A DNA stretch of 64,000 bases from DASYTH01 sp035942955 (lineage in GTDB: Bacteria; Actinomycetota; Actinomycetes; Mycobacteriales; Pseudonocardiaceae). The notes beneath the pieces were generated by a model, which saw nothing but the letters and a program-made list of their open reading frames with translations, was not told where the DNA came from and ran no database searches. The position numbers and the translations under genes were made by a program. The stretch covers positions 1-64,000 of the forward strand of contig NZ_DASZCQ010000316.1 of NCBI RefSeq assembly GCF_035942955.1, read 5' to 3'. Shown one piece after another: positions 26,153-35,200 of this stretch. Position 1 is the first letter of the stretch, and each line of letters starts with the position of its first letter.

Positions 26153-26764
26153 TCAGTCGACTCGGGGGGACTCGGTGCGGCCGCGCTTGAGCTCGAAGAA
26201 CCCCGGCGTGCCGGAGACCAGCAGCACGCCGTCCCAGAGCCGGCCGGCCGCCTCGCCGCGCGGCACGGGCGTCACCACAGGTCCGAAGAAGGCGTTGCGT
26301 CCGACGTGGATGGTCGGCGTGCCGAGGTCCTCGCTGACCGGGTCGAGCCCGGCGTGGTGACTGCGGCGCAGGGCCTCGTCATGGGCGGGGTCGTCGGCGG
26401 CATCGGCCAGGTCGGTGGACAGGCCCAGCTCGGCCAGCGCAGCAACGTACAGCTCCCGGCCGATCCGCGCCTTGTCGTGGTGGATCCGGTTGCCGAGCGC
26501 GGTGTAGAGGTCCCGCAGGATCGGGGTGCCGTACTTGTGCTCGGCGGCGATCAGCACGCGGACCGGGCCCAGCGTGTCGGCCAACCAGTTCCGGTACCAC
26601 TCCGCCAGCCCGTCCCGGCCCTTGTTGAGCAGCCACAGGCTCATCACGTGGAAGCGCACCTCCACGTCGCGGACCCGCTCCACCTCCAGCAGCCAGCGGG
26701 AGGCGTTCCAGGCCCAGGGGCACTTCGGGTCGAACCACATGTCAGCGACGGTCACGGAGATCAT
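26153..26764 (-). CDS. DsbA-family, mycothiol-dependent nitroreductase-like protein
   Basis: 203 residues, thioredoxin fold with a helical insert. The N-terminal active site MWFDPKCPWAWNAS matches the Rv2466c-type mycothiol-dependent reductases, where the first Cys of CPWA(W/C) reacts. Late in the chain the cis-Pro loop is GTPTIHVGRNAFFGP. It is a cytosolic redox enzyme that indicates an organism using mycothiol. The ATG at 26764 is just beyond the MocR operator region, so it is divergent from that regulator and may be under its control. Confidence 0.87.
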   Translation of the reverse strand: MISVTVADMWFDPKCPWAWNASRWLLEVERVRDVEVRFHVMSLWLLNKGRDGLAEWYRNWLADTLGPVRVLIAAEHKYGTPILRDLYTALGNRIHHDKARIGRELYVAALAELGLSTDLADAADDPAHDEALRRSHHAGLDPVSEDLGTPTIHVGRNAFFGPVVTPVPRGEAAGRLWDGVLLVSGTPGFFELKRGRTESPRVD

Positions 26765-26777
26765 TCAAGGGGTCCGT

Positions 26778-26823
26778 ATTGGCTCATGGAAGTGCCAATC
26801 CTGGGCATTTCGATTGAGCCAAT
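26778..26823. promoter_or_regulatory. Inverted-repeat operator between DsbA-like and MocR genes
   Basis: ATTGGCTCA (26778-26786) and TGAGCCAAT (26815-26823) are exact inverted copies. A related half-site TGCCAAT lies between them at 26793-26799. Three half-sites before a MocR gene fit the usual autoregulated MocR operator. Function inferred. Confidence 0.65.
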
Positions 26824-26836
26824 GTAGGGTCCGGGC

Positions 26837-28255
26837 GTGGAGCTCCACGTGAGCCTGACCGGCCCCGGCGACCGGGCCGCCCGGATCTACCGGCAGCTGC
26901 TCGACGCGATCCTGGACGGCCGGCTGCGCCCAGGCGAACGGCTGCCGCCCACCCGGGAGCTGGCCCGGCGCCTGAACGTCGCCCGCAACACCGTGTCGGT
27001 CGCCTACGACCGGCTGACCGCCGAGGGGTTCCTCACCGCCAGGGTCGGCGCCGGGACGTTCGTCGGCAGCCAGCCGGTCGCCATGGCCCGGCGCCGGACC
27101 GCGCCGGCGGGCAGCGGCCTGCGGCCCCGGCCGGTCTGGAGCACCATCGCTCCCCTTGCGCCCCCCGGCCCGCCGCCCGCGTACGACTTCCGGGTCGGCA
27201 CGCCCGACGGCTCGCTGTTCCCGCTCACCGCGTGGCGCCGGCTGGTCTCCGCCGAACTGCGCACCGCGACGGTCCGCGACGCCGGCTACCGCGACCCGGC
27301 CGGGCACGCCGGCCTGCGTGAGGCGATCGCCCGGTACGCCGGCATCTCCCGCTCGGTACGCGCCCACCCGGAGGACGTGTTGATCACGCAGGGCGCTCAG
27401 CAGGCCATCGACCTCGTCGGCCGGGTGCTGATCGAGCCGGGCGATCGGGTGGCGGTCGAGGAGCCCGGCTACCCGCCGGTGCGGCACCTGTTCCGCAGCC
27501 TCGGCGCCCGTGTCGCCGGGGTGCCGGTGGACGGCGAGGGGCTCGACGTGCGCGCGCTGCCGGCCGACGCCCGGCTGGTCTACGTCACGCCGTCGCATCA
27601 GTTCCCGCTGGGCACGCCGATGTCGCTGGCCCGGCGGACCGCGCTGCTCGAGTGGGCGCAGCGGCGCGGCGCGGTGATCGTCGAGGACGACTACGACACC
27701 GAGTTCCGCTTCTCCGACCGCCCGCTCGAGCCGCTGCAGAGCCTGGACCGCACCGGCAGGGTGGTCTACGTCGGCACGTTCTCCAAGACGCTGCTTCCCT
27801 TGCTGCGCCTGGGTTTCCTGGTCGCCCCGGCCGCCCTGCGCCCGGCGCTGCGGGCGGCCAGGCAGCTCACCGACTGGCACGGCGACCACGCCGGTCAGGC
27901 GGCCCTCGCCCGGCTCATCGACTCCGGCGAGCTGGCCCGGCACATCCGCAAGGCCAGCCGGGTCTACGCCGCCCGGCACGAACGCATCCGGTCCGCGCTG
28001 CACGCCGACTTCGCCGCCTGGCTCGACCCGGTCCCGTCCGCCGCCGGCCTGCACCTGTGCGCCCGCCTGCGGCCCGGCGCCCCCGACATCGGCGAGCGGG
28101 CCCTGGACCACGGCGTCGCGGTCGAGAGCCTGGCCAAGTACTGCGCCACCGACCGCGTCCAACCGGGCCTCGTGCTCGGCTACGGCAGCATCCCCACCGA
28201 GCACATCGCCGACGGCCTGCGCCTGCTCGCCCGGTGCTTCATACTCCACCGGTGA
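26837..28255 (+). CDS. MocR-type GntR/aminotransferase regulator
   Basis: 472 residues. A winged helix-turn-helix occupies residues about 12-75 (PPTRELARRLNVARNTVSVAY), followed by a PLP aminotransferase-like domain. The PLP-binding Lys lies in YVGTFSKTLLPLLRLGF (about residue 315), with Asp in VIVEDDYDTEFRF. These proteins sense PLP or an amine and control vitamin B6 or amine genes. The GTG start lies just after its operator. It overlaps the next gene by GTGA. Confidence 0.9.
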   Translation: MELHVSLTGPGDRAARIYRQLLDAILDGRLRPGERLPPTRELARRLNVARNTVSVAYDRLTAEGFLTARVGAGTFVGSQPVAMARRRTAPAGSGLRPRPVWSTIAPLAPPGPPPAYDFRVGTPDGSLFPLTAWRRLVSAELRTATVRDAGYRDPAGHAGLREAIARYAGISRSVRAHPEDVLITQGAQQAIDLVGRVLIEPGDRVAVEEPGYPPVRHLFRSLGARVAGVPVDGEGLDVRALPADARLVYVTPSHQFPLGTPMSLARRTALLEWAQRRGAVIVEDDYDTEFRFSDRPLEPLQSLDRTGRVVYVGTFSKTLLPLLRLGFLVAPAALRPALRAARQLTDWHGDHAGQAALARLIDSGELARHIRKASRVYAARHERIRSALHADFAAWLDPVPSAAGLHLCARLRPGAPDIGERALDHGVAVESLAKYCATDRVQPGLVLGYGSIPTEHIADGLRLLARCFILHR

Positions 28256-28554
28256 GTCCACTTGACAGACACGCCGAGCGGCTGGACGCCATCCGCCGGG
28301 CGGTGCTCGACGGAGACGGCGTGACCGACCGGAAGCTGCGTGCCGCGGCGGCGGGCGGCGGCCCGGCGCCCGAACCGCTGAGCACCTACGTCACCAAGGT
28401 CCGCGACGCGTCGTACCGGATCGGCGACGGGGACATCGCATTGCTCAAGGCGGCCGGCCTTGGCGATGAGGAGATCTTCGAGCTCACCGTCGCCGCGGCC
28501 CTCGGCGCCGCGCTGCACCGGTTCGAGGCCGGCCTGCGGGCGGTGGCGCCGTGA
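28252..28554 (+). CDS. Small AhpD/CMD-like helical protein without CxxC
   Basis: 100 residues, GTG start overlapping the MocR stop. The helical part YVTKVRDASYRIGDGDIALLKAAGLGDEEIFELTVAAALGAALHRFEAGL resembles the carboxymuconolactone decarboxylase/AhpD fold but has no cysteine pair. It is directly coupled to the CxxC-bearing AhpD-like protein downstream (GTGA overlap), so it probably serves as its partner subunit. Function otherwise unknown. Confidence 0.75.
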   Translation: MSPLDRHAERLDAIRRAVLDGDGVTDRKLRAAAAGGGPAPEPLSTYVTKVRDASYRIGDGDIALLKAAGLGDEEIFELTVAAALGAALHRFEAGLRAVAP

Positions 28555-29138
28555 GGCTGGACGTGTTGGAGCACGGCCACAAGTGGCCCGCGCGGATGTT
28601 CCGGCGGATCGTCGCCCTCGTGCTGCGCGACGAGCTGGACGACGTCGCCAAGACCGCCATGCACCGCCCGGAGTTCTTCGGCCGGTGGTTCTTCGACTAC
28701 GGCCACGAGGTCCTTCGTGGACAGTCGTTCTGGACGGCCGGCGAGCGCGAGTACCTGGCCATGGCCACCTCCCGGCTCAACGAGTGCACGTTCTGCGCCC
28801 GGGTGCACACCGAGACCACCCGCCTTGAGTCGCGCGGTGAGGTCGCCGTGGACGACCCGTCGGTGCTGCGCCCCGAGCTGGCCGCGACCCTGGTCCTGCT
28901 CGAGAAGCTGACCACCGACCCGGACGGGGTCACCACCGCGGACGTCGACGCCGTGCGCGCGGCGGGCGTGCCCGATGTCGCGATCGTCGACGCGCTGCAC
29001 GTCAACCTGATCTTCAACCTGGTCAACCGACTGGCCAACGCGTTCGGCTGGTCCTGGGACTCCGAGGCGCACACCCGCAAGGGCGCCAAGGTGATTCACT
29101 TCGTCCGGTACAAGCTCCCCGGCTTCGTGCTGCGATAG
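28551..29138 (+). CDS. AhpD/CMD-family protein with CxxC
   Basis: 195 residues. The AhpD-type redox site is NECTFCARVHTE (about residues 81-92), with the conserved His after the pair, in an all-helical frame ending YKLPGFVLR. It is likely a peroxidase-like or disulfide-relay protein. It is third in an operon of MocR regulator, small partner and this protein, so it is probably regulated with PLP or amine sensing. It is convergent with the next gene, 1 bp apart. Confidence 0.82.
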   Translation: MRLDVLEHGHKWPARMFRRIVALVLRDELDDVAKTAMHRPEFFGRWFFDYGHEVLRGQSFWTAGEREYLAMATSRLNECTFCARVHTETTRLESRGEVAVDDPSVLRPELAATLVLLEKLTTDPDGVTTADVDAVRAAGVPDVAIVDALHVNLIFNLVNRLANAFGWSWDSEAHTRKGAKVIHFVRYKLPGFVLR

Positions 29139-29139
29139 C

Positions 29140-29850
29140 TCACGGCAGGCGGATCCCCCGCAGCACCTCTGGGTCGCCAGAGCCGGTGAGGCGCATCCGG
29201 CCGCGCAGCTGGTACACCAGGTTGGTCGCCGTGCCGCGCAGGGTGGCGTCGGCCTCCTCGCCGTCGGCGGCCGGGCGGACCAGCGGCGCCTCACCCGGGG
29301 TGAGCGCGACGAACCACGACTCCGGGCCGTCGGTGCAGGACACCACGGCGGTGCCCTTCACCTCGGGCGGGGAGTCGACGGCGAGCTGTGCGGCCAGCAG
29401 CGTGCCGAGCTGCTCGTCGATGGCGTCCACCGCCTGCTCGCGGTCCGTCGGCTCGAGGGCGCGCAGCGCGGCCTGGGCGTCCCACCGGCGCAGGTTCAGC
29501 TCGTGCGCCGCCCGGCGGCGCCACACCCAGGCCAGGGCCGGCGCGGCGGGCGAGAATGTCCACACGGGACGGTTGGCCGGCGTGCCGGACAGCGCGGCGG
29601 CGGCAGGGCCGAGCCGATCGTCCAGGTAGGCCAGCGGATCGGTGACCTCGTCGGCAGGGCGCGGCGGCAGCCGCGTCATGCTGCCGCTGGTCAGGTATCT
29701 GGTGACCTGGTCGAGGAAGCGCCCGACGTGCACCACCAGGTCGGTGAACGTCCAATGAGGACAGGACGGCACGGCCGCGCCGAGCTCCGCGCGGCCGACC
29801 GCGGCGCGGAACTTCGCGGCCTGCTCGCCGAACACCTCCAGCCAGTCCAT
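29140..29850 (-). CDS. Maleylpyruvate-isomerase/DinB-family (mycothiol-dependent type) protein
   Basis: 236 residues in the DinB/MDMPI fold: the N-terminal helical bundle has PSCPHWTFTDLVVHVGRFLDQ, and WVWRRRAAHELNLRRWDAQ gives the metal-binding His. The C-terminal half is an SCP-2-like sheet (ADATLRGTATNLVYQL). The family is thought to act with mycothiol in isomerisation or detoxification. Two ATG codons at 29850 and 29859 are possible starts and neither has a clear ribosome site. No pathway partner is adjacent. Confidence 0.78.
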   Translation of the reverse strand: MDWLEVFGEQAAKFRAAVGRAELGAAVPSCPHWTFTDLVVHVGRFLDQVTRYLTSGSMTRLPPRPADEVTDPLAYLDDRLGPAAAALSGTPANRPVWTFSPAAPALAWVWRRRAAHELNLRRWDAQAALRALEPTDREQAVDAIDEQLGTLLAAQLAVDSPPEVKGTAVVSCTDGPESWFVALTPGEAPLVRPAADGEEADATLRGTATNLVYQLRGRMRLTGSGDPEVLRGIRLP

Positions 29851-29950
29851 GGCACACATAGTGCAGCACGAGCTGACGCCGCGTCGGCGGAACCACACAC
29901 ATCGTCATCGCGTCGGACCGGCCGGGGGGATCGACACCAGGGAGCCACCG

Positions 29951-30271
29951 TTGAGCAACGGATACGACGTCGACCCGGACGCCCTGCAGTCCGCATCCAG
30001 CCGGTTCTACAACTCCTCGGACGCGGTCGGCGACGCCGCCGCGCTGCTGGCGCTGACCCAGCTCGTTCCGCAGGCGCTCGGCGAGGTGCCCGCCGCCGAC
30101 GAGCTCAGCGCCGCGGTGTCGCGTTTCGTCGGCGCGCACGGCGACGACCTGCGGCACGGCTCGATCTGGATCAACGACGCCGCCGACGGGTTGGTGCAGA
30201 GCGCCGACTCCTACCGCCGGCACGACGACGGCGCGGCCGAGCGCCTGCGGACCCTGCGGGAGCCCCGATGA
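29951..30271 (+). CDS. ESX/WXG100-like small protein
   Basis: 106 residues, all-helical, starting at TTG with GGGAG upstream. It reads YDVDPDALQSASSRFYNSSDAVGDAAALL, then DDLRHGSIWINDAADGLVQSADSYRRHDD, the pattern of type VII secretion (WXG100/ESX-1 associated) proteins. Its stop overlaps the start of a DUF1023 hydrolase with its own WXG-like N-terminus, a common actinobacterial pair. Probably a secretion partner or chaperone. Confidence 0.75.
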   Translation: MSNGYDVDPDALQSASSRFYNSSDAVGDAAALLALTQLVPQALGEVPAADELSAAVSRFVGAHGDDLRHGSIWINDAADGLVQSADSYRRHDDGAAERLRTLREPR

Positions 30272-32169
30272 CCTACACCGACCCGGAGATCCTGTACGGC
30301 AAGCTGACCGCAGGCGACGTCGGCCGGATCAACGCCGCCGCCGACCCGATCACCGCCGCGATCAGCGCGCTGGAGCGGGCGAAGACCGACCTCACCAGGG
30401 GCACCTCGACGGCCACCGCGTCGTGGCGGGGAACCGCGGCCGACGCGTTCGGCGCTCGGGCGGAGCTCAGCGGCACCGCGGCCGACCGCTCGCGGGGCCG
30501 GCTGGAGGCGGCCGTCGGCGTCGTGCGGGCCGCCGCCAACGCGTACGGCGCCATGCGCACCGCGGCCGACGAGGCCATCCGGCCGTGGCGTGCGCGGCCG
30601 GCGAACCTGGACGAGGCCGGCCTGCGCGACCTGGCCGAGCGGGTCAACACCGCGCTGGGCGGGGTGCGCGACGGCTACGAGAGCACGCTGCGCGGGCATG
30701 CCAGGTCGCTCGGCGAGCTGGCCCCGGGGTTCGCCGAGGCCGCTGGCGACACCGCGGCCTGGGGACAGACGGCGCCGCAGGCCGGGTTGACCGTGCCGCC
30801 GCCGGGATCGGATCCGCGGGCGGTGGCGCAGTGGTGGGCCGGGCTCACCGAGACCCAGCGCGATCAGCTGCTGGCCACCGAGTTCGACCGGCTCGGCCAG
30901 CTGCGCGGGCTGCCGGCCGAGGTCCTTGACGACGCCAACCGCCGCCGCATCGAGGTCGACCGGACCCGGTTCGAGGCCGAGCGGGCCGACCTGGACGCGC
31001 GGATCGCGGCCAGGGCCGAGGAGCTGGGCATCGACCCGGACGACGAGGGCGTGCTGCGGGTGGCCGACGACGAGCTGGCCGACCTGCTCGACCAGCGCCA
31101 GGACGTCGACCGCCGGCTGGAGAACGCAAACGGCGCGCAGTCCGTCCTCGACCGGGCCTCGCGCGAGGACATTCCCGGCGGCGTGTACGTGCTGTCCTAC
31201 GACCCGGTCGGCCCCAACTCCGACGGCGCGCTGGCCGTGGCGTTCGGCAACCCGGACACCGCCGACCACCTCGGCGTCGTGGTTCCCGGCACGGGAACCT
31301 CGGTCACCAGCGGCTTCCCCGTCTCCGACGCCGCCAACCTGCGCCGGCAGATGGACGAGCTCGGCGGCGGGCAGAACGCCACCATCGCCTGGCTCGGCTA
31401 CGACGCTCCGGACAGCCTGCTCGACCTGGACGTGGCCCGCGCGGACAACGCGCGGGACGGCGGCGAGACCCTGGTGTCCGATGTGGACGGTTATCGGGCG
31501 GCGGCCGAGGCGGCCGGGAACCACCAGCACGTCACGGTGATCGGGCACAGCTACGGCAGCACCACGGTCGGCTACGCGGGCCTGAACGGCCTGGCCGCCG
31601 ACGACGTCGCGTTCATCGGCTCCCCCGGCGTCGGCGCCTCCGAGGCGGGACAACTGTCGCCCGGCGAGGACCACGTGTGGGCCGGCGCGGCCGAGCACGA
31701 CCCGGTGGTCCAGGCCACCCAGGGCGACCACTTCACCGCCGGCCCGTCGTCCACCGGGGTCTACGACGACGGCTTCGGCGCAAGGATCTTCGGCACCCCG
31801 GACGGCGGCGGCCACCTCGGCGCGCACTCCAACTACTACGACTCCGGCTCGGAGTCGCTGCGCAACCTCGGCAACATCGCCACCGGCCACTACGACGACG
31901 TGACCGACCAGCGCTGGCAGGACGACCCGCTGCCGGCCCACCCGGTGCTCGAGGGCGCCGACGCCGTCACCGAGGTGCTCGGCGGCGTCTGGGACGCCGG
32001 CGGCGAGATCCTGCACGGTGACTTCGGCGACGCCTGGGACACCGCTCGGGACACCGCGGGCGAGGTCGCCAGCGACGGCGTCGACGTGGTCGTCGGCACC
32101 CTCGGCGACGTCGGCGAGGCCGGCCGCGACGCATACGACAACACGATCGGCCGCATCCCCGGCCTGTGA
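30268..32169 (+). CDS. DUF1023 alpha/beta hydrolase with WXG100-like N-terminus
   Basis: 633 residues. Residues about 1-130 form a helical hairpin with SWRGTAADAF, typical of ESX substrates. A coiled, charged region follows (about 215-300), and then a DUF1023 alpha/beta hydrolase with the nucleophile elbow HVTVIGHSYGSTTVGYAG (Ser about residue 427). The tail (about 560-633) is rich in Asp/Gly and lacks similarity. A type VII-secreted esterase, lipase or toxin-like enzyme is plausible. It is coupled by ATGA to the small ESX-like gene. Confidence 0.82.
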   Translation: MTYTDPEILYGKLTAGDVGRINAAADPITAAISALERAKTDLTRGTSTATASWRGTAADAFGARAELSGTAADRSRGRLEAAVGVVRAAANAYGAMRTAADEAIRPWRARPANLDEAGLRDLAERVNTALGGVRDGYESTLRGHARSLGELAPGFAEAAGDTAAWGQTAPQAGLTVPPPGSDPRAVAQWWAGLTETQRDQLLATEFDRLGQLRGLPAEVLDDANRRRIEVDRTRFEAERADLDARIAARAEELGIDPDDEGVLRVADDELADLLDQRQDVDRRLENANGAQSVLDRASREDIPGGVYVLSYDPVGPNSDGALAVAFGNPDTADHLGVVVPGTGTSVTSGFPVSDAANLRRQMDELGGGQNATIAWLGYDAPDSLLDLDVARADNARDGGETLVSDVDGYRAAAEAAGNHQHVTVIGHSYGSTTVGYAGLNGLAADDVAFIGSPGVGASEAGQLSPGEDHVWAGAAEHDPVVQATQGDHFTAGPSSTGVYDDGFGARIFGTPDGGGHLGAHSNYYDSGSESLRNLGNIATGHYDDVTDQRWQDDPLPAHPVLEGADAVTEVLGGVWDAGGEILHGDFGDAWDTARDTAGEVASDGVDVVVGTLGDVGEAGRDAYDNTIGRIPGL

Positions 32170-32175
32170 CCACAG

Positions 32176-32214
32176 TGTCGTGAATCTTTTGCGGCGCTAT
32201 AACCACTCACGACA
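32176..32214. terminator. Possible bidirectional terminator hairpin
   Basis: TGTCGTGA (32176-32183) and TCACGACA (32207-32214) form an inverted repeat between two convergent genes, overlapping the stop codon of the leftward one. The 23-base loop is long, so the assignment is weak. Confidence 0.35.
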
Positions 32215-35200
32215 GCTGCTGCACGACGATCGCGTTGACCCGCCACCACTCCACGATGTCGATCGAGAGCTGGAGGTCGATCACGCGGCCGGCGGCGCCT
32301 CCGTCCACTGTGAGCTGATCCCAGCCCCACTGGTTGGGCGCCAGGGGCAGGCCGCCGTCGATCACCCGCTGGCCGTCCAGGGTGACGATCAGGCGGCGGG
32401 CGTCGAACTGCGCGTCGCCGCGGAGGAACGAGACCGCGTGCCGGCCCGGTGGGATGCGCAGGCGCAGGGTGGCGGGTTGCTGCGAGGTGACCATGTCGCG
32501 GCGCAGGACGTCCGGGCCGCCGCGGTCGCGGGACTGCAGGCCGGTGTTGGCCACCCAGCCGAAGCCGCGGGCGTCGGAGTAGGTCGTGGCGGGCTCGAGC
32601 TGCCGGTACGCGGCCAGCACCCCGCTGGTCGCGGACCCGGCGTCCAGCGCGTAGACCGAGCGCTCGCCGCCCGGCACCAGCAGGGTGCGGGCGTGCGGCA
32701 CGCCGCCGGCCTGCTGCCCCGGCACGGTGGCCCGCGCGGATATGTCTACTTCGGACACCCGGCCGGTGGTGGGCGCCTGGGCGGGCGGGGTGAGCGGAAC
32801 CTGCACGGTGGCGGTGGCGCCCGCGCCGACCGGGGCGGTGACCGGGGAGGTCTGCCAGCCGGTGGGCACGGTCAGGGCGACCGTGGCGTTCACCGCGGCG
32901 CCGGTCCGGTTGGTCACGGTGACCGCGGCGACCGACGACCGGCCGGCCGGCACCGGGGACGGCACCGACAGGGTGGCCACCTCGATCAGCGGCACGAACT
33001 CCAACCAGTCCACATTGAACAGATCGGCCGTGCTGGACGTGTTGCGGGCGACCAGGAACAGCTCATAGCTGCCACCGGGGTCGGTGATGTCCGCGGTGAC
33101 CGTGGTCCAGGTGCGCCAGCCGCCGGTCACCGGCACGGCCACGCTGCCGAGCACCGGACCGGTCGGGCCGCCCCGGCGGACGTCGATGAAGCCGCCTGCG
33201 CCGGCGCTGGCCACGCGGAACCGTAGAGCGTCCACTCCGGACAGGTTGACCGGCTCGAAGCTGACCCAGTCGCCGTGGGAGATGTTCCCAACGAGCTTGC
33301 CGGCCGTGCCGTCCTGCAGGTCGAACAGGTTGGTGCCGCTCTGCCGGGTGTAGTGGTCGGACTCCTTGTGCCGCGGCTGCAGGATCGCCGAGTCGCCGCC
33401 GGTGAGCCGGGAGACGCCGGTGGCGCCCCGGTCGGTGTACTTGGTGTCGACGACGTAGAAGATGTTGTCGTTGGACGTATGTCCGTCGTCGACGATGGTC
33501 TGGATCGTGCCGGCGCAGCCCCGGTACTGGTCGAGCGGGTGCGCGTGCTGGGCGTGGCCGAGCGCCGGCTGGGTGATCACCTGCTGGCAGTCGATGGCGC
33601 CGTCCTCCGGGTCGGTCACCGTGGCCGAGAAGCTCACCTGGCTGCCGAAGTCGAAGATCTGGCCGTCGGCCGGGGCCGTGAGGGTGACGGTCGGCGCGGT
33701 GTTGCCGACCGTGATCGGCACATTGGCCACGGTGGACCGGTTGGTCGGGTCGGTGACGGTCAGCCGCGCGGTGTAGTCACCGTTAGCGGTATAGGTGTGG
33801 CCGGGGTTGGCCGCGGTGGAGTCGGTCGTGCCGTTGCCGTCGAAGTCCCAGGCGAACCGGATCGTCTGGCCGGCGTCCGGGTCGGACGAGCCGGCGCTGG
33901 AGAACGCCACGGCCAGCGGGGCCCGGCCGGAGGTCGGGGTGGCGGTCGCGCGGGCCAGCGGCGAGCGCTCCCCCGGGCGGACATAGTTGATCTTGTAGAC
34001 ACCCGAGTCGAAGTTCGGGTCGCCGCGCCCGGAGCCGCCGTAGTTGCTGCCCCACTCGATGACGTACAGCGAGCCGTCCGGACCGAACTCCAGGTCGATC
34101 GGGCGCAGGAACGTCATGTTCGGCAGGAACCGGTTGATCGAGAACGCCTGGCCCGCGGCGTCCTGCTTCACCTCGAAGATGGCGTTGCGGGTCCAGTCGG
34201 CGATCAGCATCGCGTCGTCGTAGTAGGCCGGGAACTTGCTCTCCGAGGCCAGGTTCGCGTCGAAGTGGTAGACCGGGCCGCCGATCGCCAGCCGCCCGCC
34301 GGTGCCCAGCTCCGGCCAGGTCGGTGACACCGCGTAGGGATACGACATCCATGCCCCGCGGGCGGGCGGCAGGACCTGCCGTCCGGTGTTGTTCGGCGAG
34401 TTGTTGACCGGCCCGTTGGCACAGTCGAACGGGGCGCCGGACACGCCGGTGGCGAAGTCGAAGTCCACATAGGGCAGATTCGGGCCGATGCAGTGCGGCC
34501 AGCCGTAGTTGCCGGCCGAGCGGGCCTGGTTGAACTCGTCGTAGCCACGCGGACCGCGGGTGGCCGAGTCGGTCTGCGCGTCCGGGCCGACCTCGCCCCA
34601 GTAGAGCCAGTTGGTCTCGGAGTCGATGTGGATCCGGTACGGGTTGCGCAGGCCCATCACGTAGATCTCCGGCCGGGTCTGCGCGGTGCCGGGCGGGAAC
34701 AGGTTGCCGGCCGGGATCGTGTACGTCCCGTTGGCCTCGGGGTGGATGCGCAGGATCTTGCCGCGCAGGTCGTTGGTGTTGGCCGAGGACCGCTGCGCGT
34801 CGTTGTTCTCCTGGCCGGCCCGCTCGTCGAACGGACCGAACCCGCCGCAGCACGGGGCGGAGTTGTCGCCGGTGGCCACGTAGAGGTTGCCGGCGGCGTC
34901 GAACGTCATGCCGCCGCCCTCGTGCGCGTTGACCTGGCGCTGCGAGTTGATCGTGAGCAGCACCTTCTCGCTTGCCAGGTCCACGGTGTCGGTGGCCTCG
35001 TCGAAGGTGAACCGGGAGACCCGGCTCACCGTGCCGGTGAGCGGCGTGTAGTAGAGGTACAGGAAGTGGTTGGTGGCGAAGTCGGGGTCCAGCGTGATGC
35101 CGTGCATGCCGTGCGTGTGCACCACGAGCACCTCGAGCCGGGCGGCCAGCTTGGTGAGCCGCAGCGCGGGGTCGTACACCTTGACCGCGCCGCCGCGCTC

